From Streptomyces sp. GQFP (lineage in GTDB: Bacteria; Actinomycetota; Actinomycetes; Streptomycetales; Streptomycetaceae), in assembly GCF_021545335.1 (NCBI RefSeq), contig NZ_CP089312.1, positions 5,704,001-5,768,000 of the forward strand: DNA of 64,000 nt, written 5' to 3'. Numbering within the stretch: position 1 is the stretch's first letter; each line of letters begins with the position of its first letter. Both the position numbers and the translations under genes were made by a program. Below, one piece after another: positions 43,801 to 50,218 of this stretch. The notes under the pieces were generated by a model. It did no database searches. It had not been told where the DNA came from and saw only the letters and a program-made list of their open reading frames with translations.

Positions 43801-44484
43801 GCGCAGCCGTATCGGGATGGGTACGGCCCCCACGGCCGCGAGTTTCTGGGCGAGCCGGACCAGCAACGCCGTCTTGCCGACACCGACGCCCCCGACGACG
43901 ACATGAGGCCGTCGGACGTGCTTGTCGCCCAGGTTCTTCATGATGGCGTTGCAGAGCTGGTCGCGTCCGACCACCTCATCCATCAGACTGCCCGCCGTCT
44001 GCACCAGGCGGCTGGGTTCGTGCCTCGCCTGATACGTGCAGAACCGGCGGACCTGCCACAGCCGCCAGGACAGGAACAGGAGGGTTGAGGCGGCGACGAG
44101 TAGTACTGGCATTGCCACGCCGGTGACCGCGTCGCATGCGGCGGCGTTGTTGCTGGGCTTGCCGCCCTCCTCCTGGCACAGCGCCTGCGGTCCGAAGTCA
44201 TTTACCAACCACTTCTTCCCGATGAGGTCCAGCACCGCGACGAACGTCCACGCGAGCAGCGCCAGGGTCAACAGGGCCACCACCGCGACCAGCACGGTTG
44301 TCCCCGGCGGATTCCACCACCGTCTGGCGTGCGTGACGCCTCGGTGGATCAGCCACCGGCTGCGGAGGTGCCAGAAGACGGCGACGAACGGGCGCCGGCT
44401 GTGCGCCCACAGTTCCCGCAGGGGGCCTCCCTCCGCCGGGCCTGCGACGATCTTGACCTTGCGCTGGTGGAGTGCGTATCCCAT
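40879..44484 (-). CDS. Large membrane-anchored NACHT/STAND NTPase
   Basis: 1201 residues from ATG 44484; the longer frame to 44637 runs into a dispersed repeat and is rejected. Two membrane helices (~62-86 and 122-141) precede an NTPase: Walker A GGVGVGKT (198-205), Walker B IVVLADGLEEAF (274-285), sensor SRPHE (316-320), and the NACHT winged-helix motif VRFQHSIVQAYLGSRFL (~540-556). A cysteine knot (C598, C600, C610, C616) and a long helical C-terminus with a second Cys-rich patch (CTDECRMKMCPY) follow. STAND proteins oligomerise on ligand binding; many act in immunity. No effector gene is adjacent, so the membrane region may be the effector. Confidence 0.8.
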   Translation of the reverse strand: MGYALHQRKVKIVAGPAEGGPLRELWAHSRRPFVAVFWHLRSRWLIHRGVTHARRWWNPPGTTVLVAVVALLTLALLAWTFVAVLDLIGKKWLVNDFGPQALCQEEGGKPSNNAAACDAVTGVAMPVLLVAASTLLFLSWRLWQVRRFCTYQARHEPSRLVQTAGSLMDEVVGRDQLCNAIMKNLGDKHVRRPHVVVGGVGVGKTALLVRLAQKLAAVGAVPIPIRLRDVQGETPLDFDEMALARFRDIVRSKVRSDGEIDRIWRWLRQRADRIVVLADGLEEAFSENGMSGRRDNLIRDAIRRAGQEGLPLVIASRPHEPLRAMQAAVSELEPLSNEAALCYIARSGSWRSDPTLLDRIVEAANMAESPIYLKIAKDLHSKDLLEPLWTGGGNPDLQLHDSWQLRAELMETWIHALVDGDVHPELPIDHDTRLAVVEYISALACIGLASDSADVKLGALTSDVPWNERAARKLDDRLADLRWSPKEYAHQPGAREQGEAHPCEGTPGGADWWIGPRVDVRIAATWGTRMGLVHEDGDKVRFQHSIVQAYLGSRFLDRMFENATADSPPEHIVGALRRGGRELLIALTLYSRSQNGKCVCGDSPAHKRACPVDTMCELLKKQAKNLLTDAERALRVAGQLPATGNGEPDERGGPRLRALEIYGAAVEIDSVRTAPRQHELISEISKDWNRLSQNEDPTRLREAKLALVKQCGTAVRRVAAAQSRNPEYEHPAYPPYSVLFGIGRKETDRRVREALVKEIGAGGEPAYQALCDRLSAACTALVTQRGCNGQEMKPSSEEADRNDRGSQRDLDEERERKERRYAEEEALAEKGKWACNTMRAWLLPLLVDSSMMSRHLASPRDDLENWVRVATAETTGETTKSKIRQDGPGAPISLGVALALGFKYAANRRPGSRPNQKAREFLVKQAQELLNQSTFWYTRLTLLHALTLWSLPDDVNADQPIRGHGADPGAQVKEWLSLGDKNRAEHPLVEAASKLAVRALQTRRPERFLWIDEAALASCIGTEVGLPGEQRAHNLWIPPSTGWSSLDPTAQQLLADVLLLMVLGERSHRPKDLFRILERCTREPAQMPSCLRKDRTRLNPVRGAERAAQPGSSCTDECRMKMCPYPAKVESLRMEFSEVFCLHQRDLLKKWQPWAWASLRFRREAPWQRKVPVAGMRRFWDQMSDRARDIDPDDTDSARTD

Positions 44485-44607
44485 TGACCACCACTCCGTC
44501 GGCTCCGCCGGGATCGGCCGGGGGCCGACGCTTCCGGGTACGGGGTGTAGAGGTGGAGGGATCCCTGCATCCAGTTCACCAGCCCCTGCCTGGCCTCGCC
44601 ACTTGGA

Positions 44608-44707
44608 TTCGCCCCCGCCGCCCTTACCCGTTCCCATCCCTGGGGGCTGCGCCCCCAGACCCCCCTTTCGGCCTGAACGGCCTCGTCCTCAAACGCCGGA
44701 CGGGCTG
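44608..44707 (+). repeat. Dispersed intergenic hairpin repeat, copy C
   Basis: The C-rich block, CTGGGGGCTGCGCCCCCAG hairpin and GCCGGACGGGCTG end are as in copies A and B, 124 bp upstream of the NACHT start codon. Confidence 0.75.
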
Positions 44708-44839
44708 AAATGCCCCGGCCGGTGCTGAAGAGGCACCGCCTGTGCTGCGGAAGTGGCAGGGGCGGGTGGGTGGGTGCAGAAGTGGCGGGGAAAAGGGCGG
44801 GCTGAGCGCGGTTGTCCTCGAACGCCGACGCGCACCCCC

Positions 44840-44950
44840 ACTCAGCCCGTCCGGCGTTTGAGGACGAGCGCGTTCAGCGCGACAGCGGGGGTCTGGGGGC
44901 GCAGCCCCCAGGGATGGGATGGGACGGGTAGGGGCGGCGGGGGCGAGGAA
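44840..44950 (-). repeat. Dispersed intergenic hairpin repeat, copy D (inverted)
   Basis: The same element in opposite orientation to copy C, ending 8 bp before the P450 stop codon. A partial third copy (44798-44832) lies between. C and D can pair into a ~100-bp imperfect hairpin. No gene is seen in the 473-bp gap. Confidence 0.75.
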
Positions 44951-44957
44951 AAGCTAC

Positions 44958-46178
44958 CTACGTCGGCACGACCCCCACCGCCAGCGTAGGAGTGAACCGC
45001 ACCGGCAGCTCCGCCAGCCCCCGCAGCCACGGCGACGGCCGCCGCGTCAGCGTCTCCGCCGGGACCGCCAGGTCGATGTCCGGAAGGCGGTCCAGGACGA
45101 CCTCGATGCCGGTGCGGGCGATGACCTCCGCGACCTCCTGCGCCGGGAACGGGCACCGGTGCTCCCCATGCCCGAAGGAGAAGTGCGCGTTGTTGCCCCC
45201 GGTGAGAGCCGAGCCGTCCGTACGGACCTGAGGATCGGAGTTGGCGCCCTGGAGGCCGAGGAGAAGCAGATCGCCCGTACGGATGTGCCGCCCGCCGAGG
45301 CGGGTGTCACGGGACGCCCACCGACCCGGCATGGTCTGCACGGGCGCGTCCTCCCACAACACCTCGTTCATCGCCTCGGCGACACTGCTGCGCCCCCCGA
45401 ACAGAGACGCCGCGAACCGCTCATCCGTGAGCATCAGCCGCAACGAGTTGCCCATCCAGCCCGCAGTCGGCTCGTTCCCCGCCACGATCATGATCATCAG
45501 GTCGTGGGCGATCTCCTCGTCCGTGAAGCCGTACGGGTTCGCGAGCAGACGCGAGACGACATCATCGGCGGGGCGAATCCTGCGGGACGCCAGCAACTGG
45601 CCCATCGCCATGACCAGATGACGCTGGCCCGCCGACCCGGCCTCCTGCCCGTCGACCATGTCGTTCGCCGCGCCGACCAGCCCCGACGCCTCCTCGTCGG
45701 TGAAGCCGAACAGCCGCGCCATGACCCGTACGGGCAACCGCATCGCGTACTCCTTGACGAGGTCCGCCTCGCCCCGGGCACAGATCGAGTCGATCAGCTC
45801 GTCCGCGAACTGCTCGGTGTACGCCCGCAGTTCGACCGGGTCAGCTCCTTCCAGCGCGCTGCCGATCATCGCGGCCCGCTCACGGTGGCGTTCACCGACC
45901 GTGTAGAGGATCGACGGCTGGCCACGGTCGATCATCGGCAGGTGCGGCCAGTCCGCGGGGATCCTCTCCCACTGGTTCCACAGCTCCGAGTCCCGGCTGA
46001 ACAGCACGGGATCGCCGGTGACTTGGTGCAGCTCGCGATAGCCGAGCACCAGCCACGCCGGTACGTCCCCGTCGAGCAGCACCGGTGTCACCGGACCGTG
46101 CTCGCTCCGCATCTCCCGGTACAGCCGGCCGGGCTCGTTCCTGAACCGGGGGCCGTCGAGCGGGACATGGGCACTCAC
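44958..46178 (-). CDS. Conservon cytochrome P450 lacking the ExxR motif
   Basis: 406 residues. The heme-binding loop is FSFGHGEHRCPFP (C342). The I-helix reads AGNEPT (233-238). The K-helix position that should be ExxR reads EVLW (272-275), so the normally invariant arginine is absent; this is the known hallmark of the CYP157 family found in Streptomyces conservons. The substrate is unknown. GTG start overlaps the cvnD stop by 4 bp, making it the fifth gene of the conservon operon (rarE-like). Confidence 0.92.
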   Translation of the reverse strand: MSAHVPLDGPRFRNEPGRLYREMRSEHGPVTPVLLDGDVPAWLVLGYRELHQVTGDPVLFSRDSELWNQWERIPADWPHLPMIDRGQPSILYTVGERHRERAAMIGSALEGADPVELRAYTEQFADELIDSICARGEADLVKEYAMRLPVRVMARLFGFTDEEASGLVGAANDMVDGQEAGSAGQRHLVMAMGQLLASRRIRPADDVVSRLLANPYGFTDEEIAHDLMIMIVAGNEPTAGWMGNSLRLMLTDERFAASLFGGRSSVAEAMNEVLWEDAPVQTMPGRWASRDTRLGGRHIRTGDLLLLGLQGANSDPQVRTDGSALTGGNNAHFSFGHGEHRCPFPAQEVAEVIARTGIEVVLDRLPDIDLAVPAETLTRRPSPWLRGLAELPVRFTPTLAVGVVPT

Positions 46179-46948
46179 CGGGGCAACTCCTCTGGTCGTA
46201 CGGGCACTTGACCATCGTACGAACGCGGGCCCGGGCGTGAGTTCTGGTAGCGGTGTTTCGCGTGTTCCACGAGGGCGATCAGTACCCCCTTGCTCGAACT
46301 CCGGGCGCGGGCATCGCAGTTGACCAGCGGTACGTCGGGATCGAGGTCGAGCGCCTCGCGGATGGCCCCCGGGGCGAAGTCGGGGCCGCCGAAGTCGTTG
46401 CGGGCCACGACGAAGGGGGTGCCGTGCTGTTCGAGGCGGTCGATGGCGTACCAGGAGTCGTCGAGGCGGCGCGTGTCGACGAGGACGACCGCGCCGAGCG
46501 CGCCCGCGAACAGCCGGTCCCAGAGGAACCAGAAGCGTTCCTGGCCCGGCGCGCCGAACAGGTACAGCACGTTGTGCGCGTCGAGCGTGATGCGCCCGAA
46601 GTCGAAGGCGACGGTCGTCGCGTTCTTGTCGCGCACCGCGCTGACGTCGTCGAGGGCCTCGCCGGCCCGCGTCATCGTCTCCTCGGTACTGAGCGGACGT
46701 ATCTCGCTGACCGAACGGACGAGCGTCGTCTTGCCGGCCCCGAAGCCCCCGACGACCACGATCTTCAGCCCGTTGTCGGCGGAGGCGCGAAGGGGCGGAC
46801 GTGCGTCGGGAGCAGGGGGTGGGGGTGGGGGTGCGGAGTCAGCGGTCGTGGAGCCAGGGGTCGTGGAGCCAGGGGTCGTGGAGCCAGGGGTCGTGGAGCC
46901 AGGGGTTGCGGAGCCAGAAGTTGCGGAGTCAGAGGTTTCGGAGTCCAA
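46175..46948 (-). CDS. cvnD: Conservon small GTPase CvnD
   Basis: 257 residues from TTG 46948, chosen because it is the nearest in-frame start behind the DUF742 stop (20-bp overlap); ATG 47038 would overlap far more. The N-terminal ~55 residues are disordered, with four PGSTT repeats and a proline run. The G domain follows: P-loop GGFGAGKT (67-74), G3 FGAPGQERF, and ARNDF in place of the NKxD motif. The MglA/Ras-like switch probably signals with CvnB (roadblock) and CvnA. Confidence 0.88.
   Translation of the reverse strand: MDSETSDSATSGSATPGSTTPGSTTPGSTTPGSTTADSAPPPPPPAPDARPPLRASADNGLKIVVVGGFGAGKTTLVRSVSEIRPLSTEETMTRAGEALDDVSAVRDKNATTVAFDFGRITLDAHNVLYLFGAPGQERFWFLWDRLFAGALGAVVLVDTRRLDDSWYAIDRLEQHGTPFVVARNDFGGPDFAPGAIREALDLDPDVPLVNCDARARSSSKGVLIALVEHAKHRYQNSRPGPRSYDGQVPVRPEELPR
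46845..46934 (+). repeat. 15-bp tandem repeat encoding (PGSTT)n in cvnD
   Basis: Four exact copies of GTCGTGGAGCCAGGG (46845-46904), then two degenerate ones. Each adds five residues in frame to the CvnD leader. Confidence 0.95.
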
Positions 46949-47297
46949 CGAGCACCTGCTCAAGGATGTCGAGGTCGGTGACGGCTGTCCGGAGCGGATG
47001 ACGGGCGCTGACACGGCCCATGGCGAGCAGGTCGGCAAGCAGGACCCGCGTGATGCCCACCGGCAGCCGCAGCATCGCGGCGACCTCCACCACCGCCATG
47101 GGACGCTCGGTGAGCCGCAGGATCGCCGCGTGCTCCGACTGCATCCCGGGCGCCGGGTCGCACTCGGCGACGACCAGCGTCACCAGGTCGAACGGACTGT
47201 CGGACGCGGAGCGGCTGCGCCCTCCGGTGAGGGTGTAGAGGCGGTCCGGAGAATCGTCTCTCCCCGGGCGGTTGCCCTGTCCCGCTGTTCGGTTCAT
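46929..47297 (-). CDS. cvnC: Conservon DUF742 protein CvnC
   Basis: 122 residues. The DUF742 winged-helix pattern is clear: RLYTLTGGR, SPFDLVTLV, MQSEHAAILRLTERPMAVVE, LPVGITRVLLADL, ILEQVLVGLRNL. ATG 47297 overlaps the cvnB stop (ATGA). Its role in the conservon is probably adaptor or DNA-binding; exact function unknown. Confidence 0.92.
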   Translation of the reverse strand: MNRTAGQGNRPGRDDSPDRLYTLTGGRSRSASDSPFDLVTLVVAECDPAPGMQSEHAAILRLTERPMAVVEVAAMLRLPVGITRVLLADLLAMGRVSARHPLRTAVTDLDILEQVLVGLRNL

Positions 47298-47764
47298 GCC
47301 GTACGGGGCTGAGCTGTCCGGAGCTGGTTCGTTCCGGGCTGGTTCGTTCGGGGCTGGGCGCGCAGGTGGTCCCCGAGCTGCTCGACGAGTTCGCTCATGT
47401 TGTGGCCGACGAGCCCGGCGTCCGCGTCCTCGGCGGTGACCACGGCGAGGTGCGCGCCCTGACCCGCCTCGACGATGAACAGCACCCCTCCGTAGAACTC
47501 CGTCATCGCCGTACGCACCCCTCCGCTGCCGTCCCCGAACTCCACGGACGCGCCGTGCGACAGCGACTGGATCCCGGCGGCGATCGCGGCGAGCTGGTCC
47601 GCCTGGTCGACGGACAGCTCCGGCGTACGGCACAGCTTCAGGCCGTCCCGGGACAGCACGAGCGCGTGCCGGGCACCCGGGGTGCGCTCCAGCAGGCCCT
47701 CGATGAGCCAGGACAGCTTCTCGTCGGCGGTCGTCGGGCCGAGGCCAGTGCCGGTGCCGGTCAT
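47294..47764 (-). CDS. cvnB: Conservon roadblock/LC7 protein CvnB
   Basis: 156 residues. Roadblock fold: LSWLIEGLLERTPGARHALVLSRDGLKLC, AAIAAGIQSLSHGASVEFG (described in parts), FIVEAGQGAHLAVV and GHNMSELVEQLG. The C-terminal tail has NQPGTNQLRTAQPRTA-type repeats. It likely acts as GTPase-activating partner of CvnD. ATGA overlap with cvnA. Confidence 0.92.
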   Translation of the reverse strand: MTGTGTGLGPTTADEKLSWLIEGLLERTPGARHALVLSRDGLKLCRTPELSVDQADQLAAIAAGIQSLSHGASVEFGDGSGGVRTAMTEFYGGVLFIVEAGQGAHLAVVTAEDADAGLVGHNMSELVEQLGDHLRAQPRTNQPGTNQLRTAQPRTA

Positions 47765-49989
47765 CAGGTGAGGTCGCCTTCCGGGTGGGAGCTGGGGGAG
47801 ATGGGACGTGAGGGTGCGGCTTCCGTCGGGGGTGCGGGTGTGTTCGTGAGGGTGGTGGCGGAGGGGGATGTCGAGGTCGAAGTCGATGTTGAAGTCGATG
47901 TCGAAGTCGACGTGGGTTCGGGGGTCTGTTCCGGGTTCGTGCTGCCCTGGAGGGCCGCCTGGTCCGGCAGGGCGCCTCGCACGGCCTGCCGGAAACTCCC
48001 GAAACGTGCCACCCGCGCGCGCGTGTCCTCGGGATCGGGGTCGGGCGCGAGCGGGACGGACCACCTCGACTCGTCGGCCCGTGCCGCTCCCCGGGCGCGC
48101 TCGGCCTCGGCGAGGGTACGGCCCCGGCGCCGCTTCGGCAGCACGGCGGGGGGTTCCTCCGAGGTGGTGCTCTCCGGGTGCTCCGGTGCGTGATGGCCGG
48201 GGGACTCGTGGGTGGGTACGGGGTCCGGGTCCAGGTCACTGACGGCGGCGCGGGCGGCGGCGTACGACTGGTCCGCGCGGGACTGGTCCGCGTACGGCTC
48301 GTCTCCGTACGGCTGGTCGCCTCCGTACGAGGGGTCGGTCCCGTACGAGGCGTCGGCCCCGTACGACGGATCCGTCCCGTACGACTGGTCCTCGCGCGGC
48401 TGCTCCACGTACGGCTCCGGCGTGGAGGGGCTGTCCGCGTACGCCGCCTCCGTGTACGACCCCTCCGTGTACGACCCCTCCGCGTAGGACGTCTCCGCGT
48501 AGGAGCCCTCCGCGTACGACGTCTCCGGGTACGGCCATTCCGGGTGGGCCTCTTCGGCGTACGACACGCGACGCTGTTCCTCCTGCTGCTGCCGCTCCTC
48601 CTCCTGCTCCTTGGAACGTGCCTCCCAGGGTTCGCCGGGCGTGGGCACCGGGGCCGCGGGAGTCTCCGGTACCGGCTGTGCCGCGCGCGTGGGCGGTGTC
48701 GGCATCGGCAGCGGCTCGGCGGTCACCGCGCCCCCGGCCAGGATGTCCTGCGGGATGAGCACCAGGACGCCGGTGCCGCCGCGTGCCGAGGGGCGGAAGG
48801 AGACCTTGAGGCCGTACTTGCGGGCCAGTCGGCCGACGACGGAGAGGCCGAGGCGGGTCCCGGTGAGGCCGCCGAGGCCGATGGCGTCGGCGTTCCTGCC
48901 CTTCCGCCCGTTGCCATTGCCGCGCTGCCCGCCGTCCCCGCGTGTCCCCGGTTCGGCTTGGTCCCCGGGCTCCCCGGTCTCGCCGGAGACGGCCCGTTCG
49001 GCGCGGCGCAGCTGTACCTCGCTCATGACCAGGCCGCTGTCCTCGACGGACACGATGACCCCGGAGGGGACCTCCTCCACGTACACGTGGACCTCGGCGG
49101 TCGGCGGCGAGAAGTTCGCGGCGTTGTCGAGGAGTTCGGCGAGCGCGTGCATGACACCCTCGGCGGCGTGTCCGGCGACGGCGGCGGAGCTGGCGGAGTG
49201 CACGCGCACGCGCTGGTACCCGCTGATGCGGCCCATGGCGCCGCGCAGGATCGACTCCATGACGATCGGGCGGGCCCAGCGGCGGCCCGAGCGGGCGCCC
49301 GAGAGGACGGCGATCGAGTCGGCGAGCCGACCCGCCTGGGCGGTGCGGTGGTCGAGGTGGAGGAGGTCGGCGACGACGTCGTCGTCCGAGTGACGGTCCT
49401 CCATGGCGCGCAGGTCGGCGAGGGTGCCGGTGGCCAGCGCCTGCATACGGCCGGCCGCGTTGGCGGTGGCCGCGAGGATCGCCGCGCGCTCCTGGTGGGC
49501 CCGGCGCAGCTCCTCGGTCAGCCGGGCGTTGTCCTCGGTGAGCAGGGTGATCTCGTACGCCTTCTCCTGCTGGAGGCGGGTGAGCTCCTGGGTGGAGGCC
49601 TCGGTGAGGCGGGCGCGTTCGCGGGCGAGATCGGCGGACACGCGCGAGCGTTCCCGTTCCAGGTCGGCGGTGAGGCCGGCCCGTACGTGGTTCAGCTCCT
49701 CGGTGAGGCGGGACCGGTCGTGCAGCAGGCGGCCGGCGTCGTCGATGACGCCCGCGAGCTGTTCGCGCAGCAGCCGGGTGGAGTGGATGCCGCGGGCGGC
49801 CACGGCGACGGCCGCGCACAGCAGCAGCGCCGCGCAGGCCCCGCCCAGGGCGAGCGGGACGCGCACCTCGTCCGGCGCCCGGGCGACCGCGCCGGCCACC
49901 GCGAGCGCGGCGAGTGCGGCGGTGAGCAGCGGGGCGGGCAGGAGGGCGCGGTAGGCGGGGCGTTCGCCGGACTGTCGGGGCGCGGTCAT
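47764..49989 (-). CDS. cvnA: Conservon histidine-kinase-like sensor CvnA
   Basis: 741 residues from ATG 49989 (AGGA upstream). Two close membrane helices (~15-65), a coiled coil (~75-175; ELNHVRAGLTADLERERSRV), a region LHLDHRTAQAGRLADSIAVL, and a HATPase domain (ELLDNAANFSPPTAEV, VSVEDSGLVMS, GTRLGLSVVGRLARKYG). The ~330-residue C-terminal tail is disordered, with Tyr-rich repeats (SYAEGSYTEGSY, DPSYGADASYG) and a (ST)n run. It heads the conservon and likely senses the envelope state. Confidence 0.92.
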   Translation of the reverse strand: MTAPRQSGERPAYRALLPAPLLTAALAALAVAGAVARAPDEVRVPLALGGACAALLLCAAVAVAARGIHSTRLLREQLAGVIDDAGRLLHDRSRLTEELNHVRAGLTADLERERSRVSADLARERARLTEASTQELTRLQQEKAYEITLLTEDNARLTEELRRAHQERAAILAATANAAGRMQALATGTLADLRAMEDRHSDDDVVADLLHLDHRTAQAGRLADSIAVLSGARSGRRWARPIVMESILRGAMGRISGYQRVRVHSASSAAVAGHAAEGVMHALAELLDNAANFSPPTAEVHVYVEEVPSGVIVSVEDSGLVMSEVQLRRAERAVSGETGEPGDQAEPGTRGDGGQRGNGNGRKGRNADAIGLGGLTGTRLGLSVVGRLARKYGLKVSFRPSARGGTGVLVLIPQDILAGGAVTAEPLPMPTPPTRAAQPVPETPAAPVPTPGEPWEARSKEQEEERQQQEEQRRVSYAEEAHPEWPYPETSYAEGSYAETSYAEGSYTEGSYTEAAYADSPSTPEPYVEQPREDQSYGTDPSYGADASYGTDPSYGGDQPYGDEPYADQSRADQSYAAARAAVSDLDPDPVPTHESPGHHAPEHPESTTSEEPPAVLPKRRRGRTLAEAERARGAARADESRWSVPLAPDPDPEDTRARVARFGSFRQAVRGALPDQAALQGSTNPEQTPEPTSTSTSTSTSTSTSTSPSATTLTNTPAPPTEAAPSRPISPSSHPEGDLT

Positions 49990-50023
49990 CAAGCGGTCCT
50001 AGGTCGGTTCGTTCCTGGGTGCC

Positions 50024-50060
50024 TGTGTGATCTGTGCAATCTGTGTGATCTGCGTGATCG
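50024..50060 (+). repeat. 9-bp direct repeats upstream of cvnA
   Basis: TGTGATCTG, TGCAATCTG, TGTGATCTG and CGTGATCGA run head to tail 35-71 bp upstream of the cvnA start. They could be a regulator site or simple repeat. Confidence 0.6.
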
Positions 50061-50218
50061 ATTTGTGAGCGAGGAGTGACTGATGGTGTTCAACTCGCCG
50101 TCACTATAGGGGAGTTAGTGATCGAATTTGCGGTGTTCCGGTTTGGTTCCCACAAACTGTGCACGTTTCCCTGGCCGTCGGGACGGTCACTGTCAGTGGT
50201 GGGATGCATGCTGGGGGC

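Noticed and set aside
40768..44088. 1106-codon plus-strand frame opposite the NACHT gene
   Set aside because: Repetitive Arg/Gly/Val/Leu composition typical of antisense frames in high-GC DNA; no motifs, while the minus strand has clear domains.
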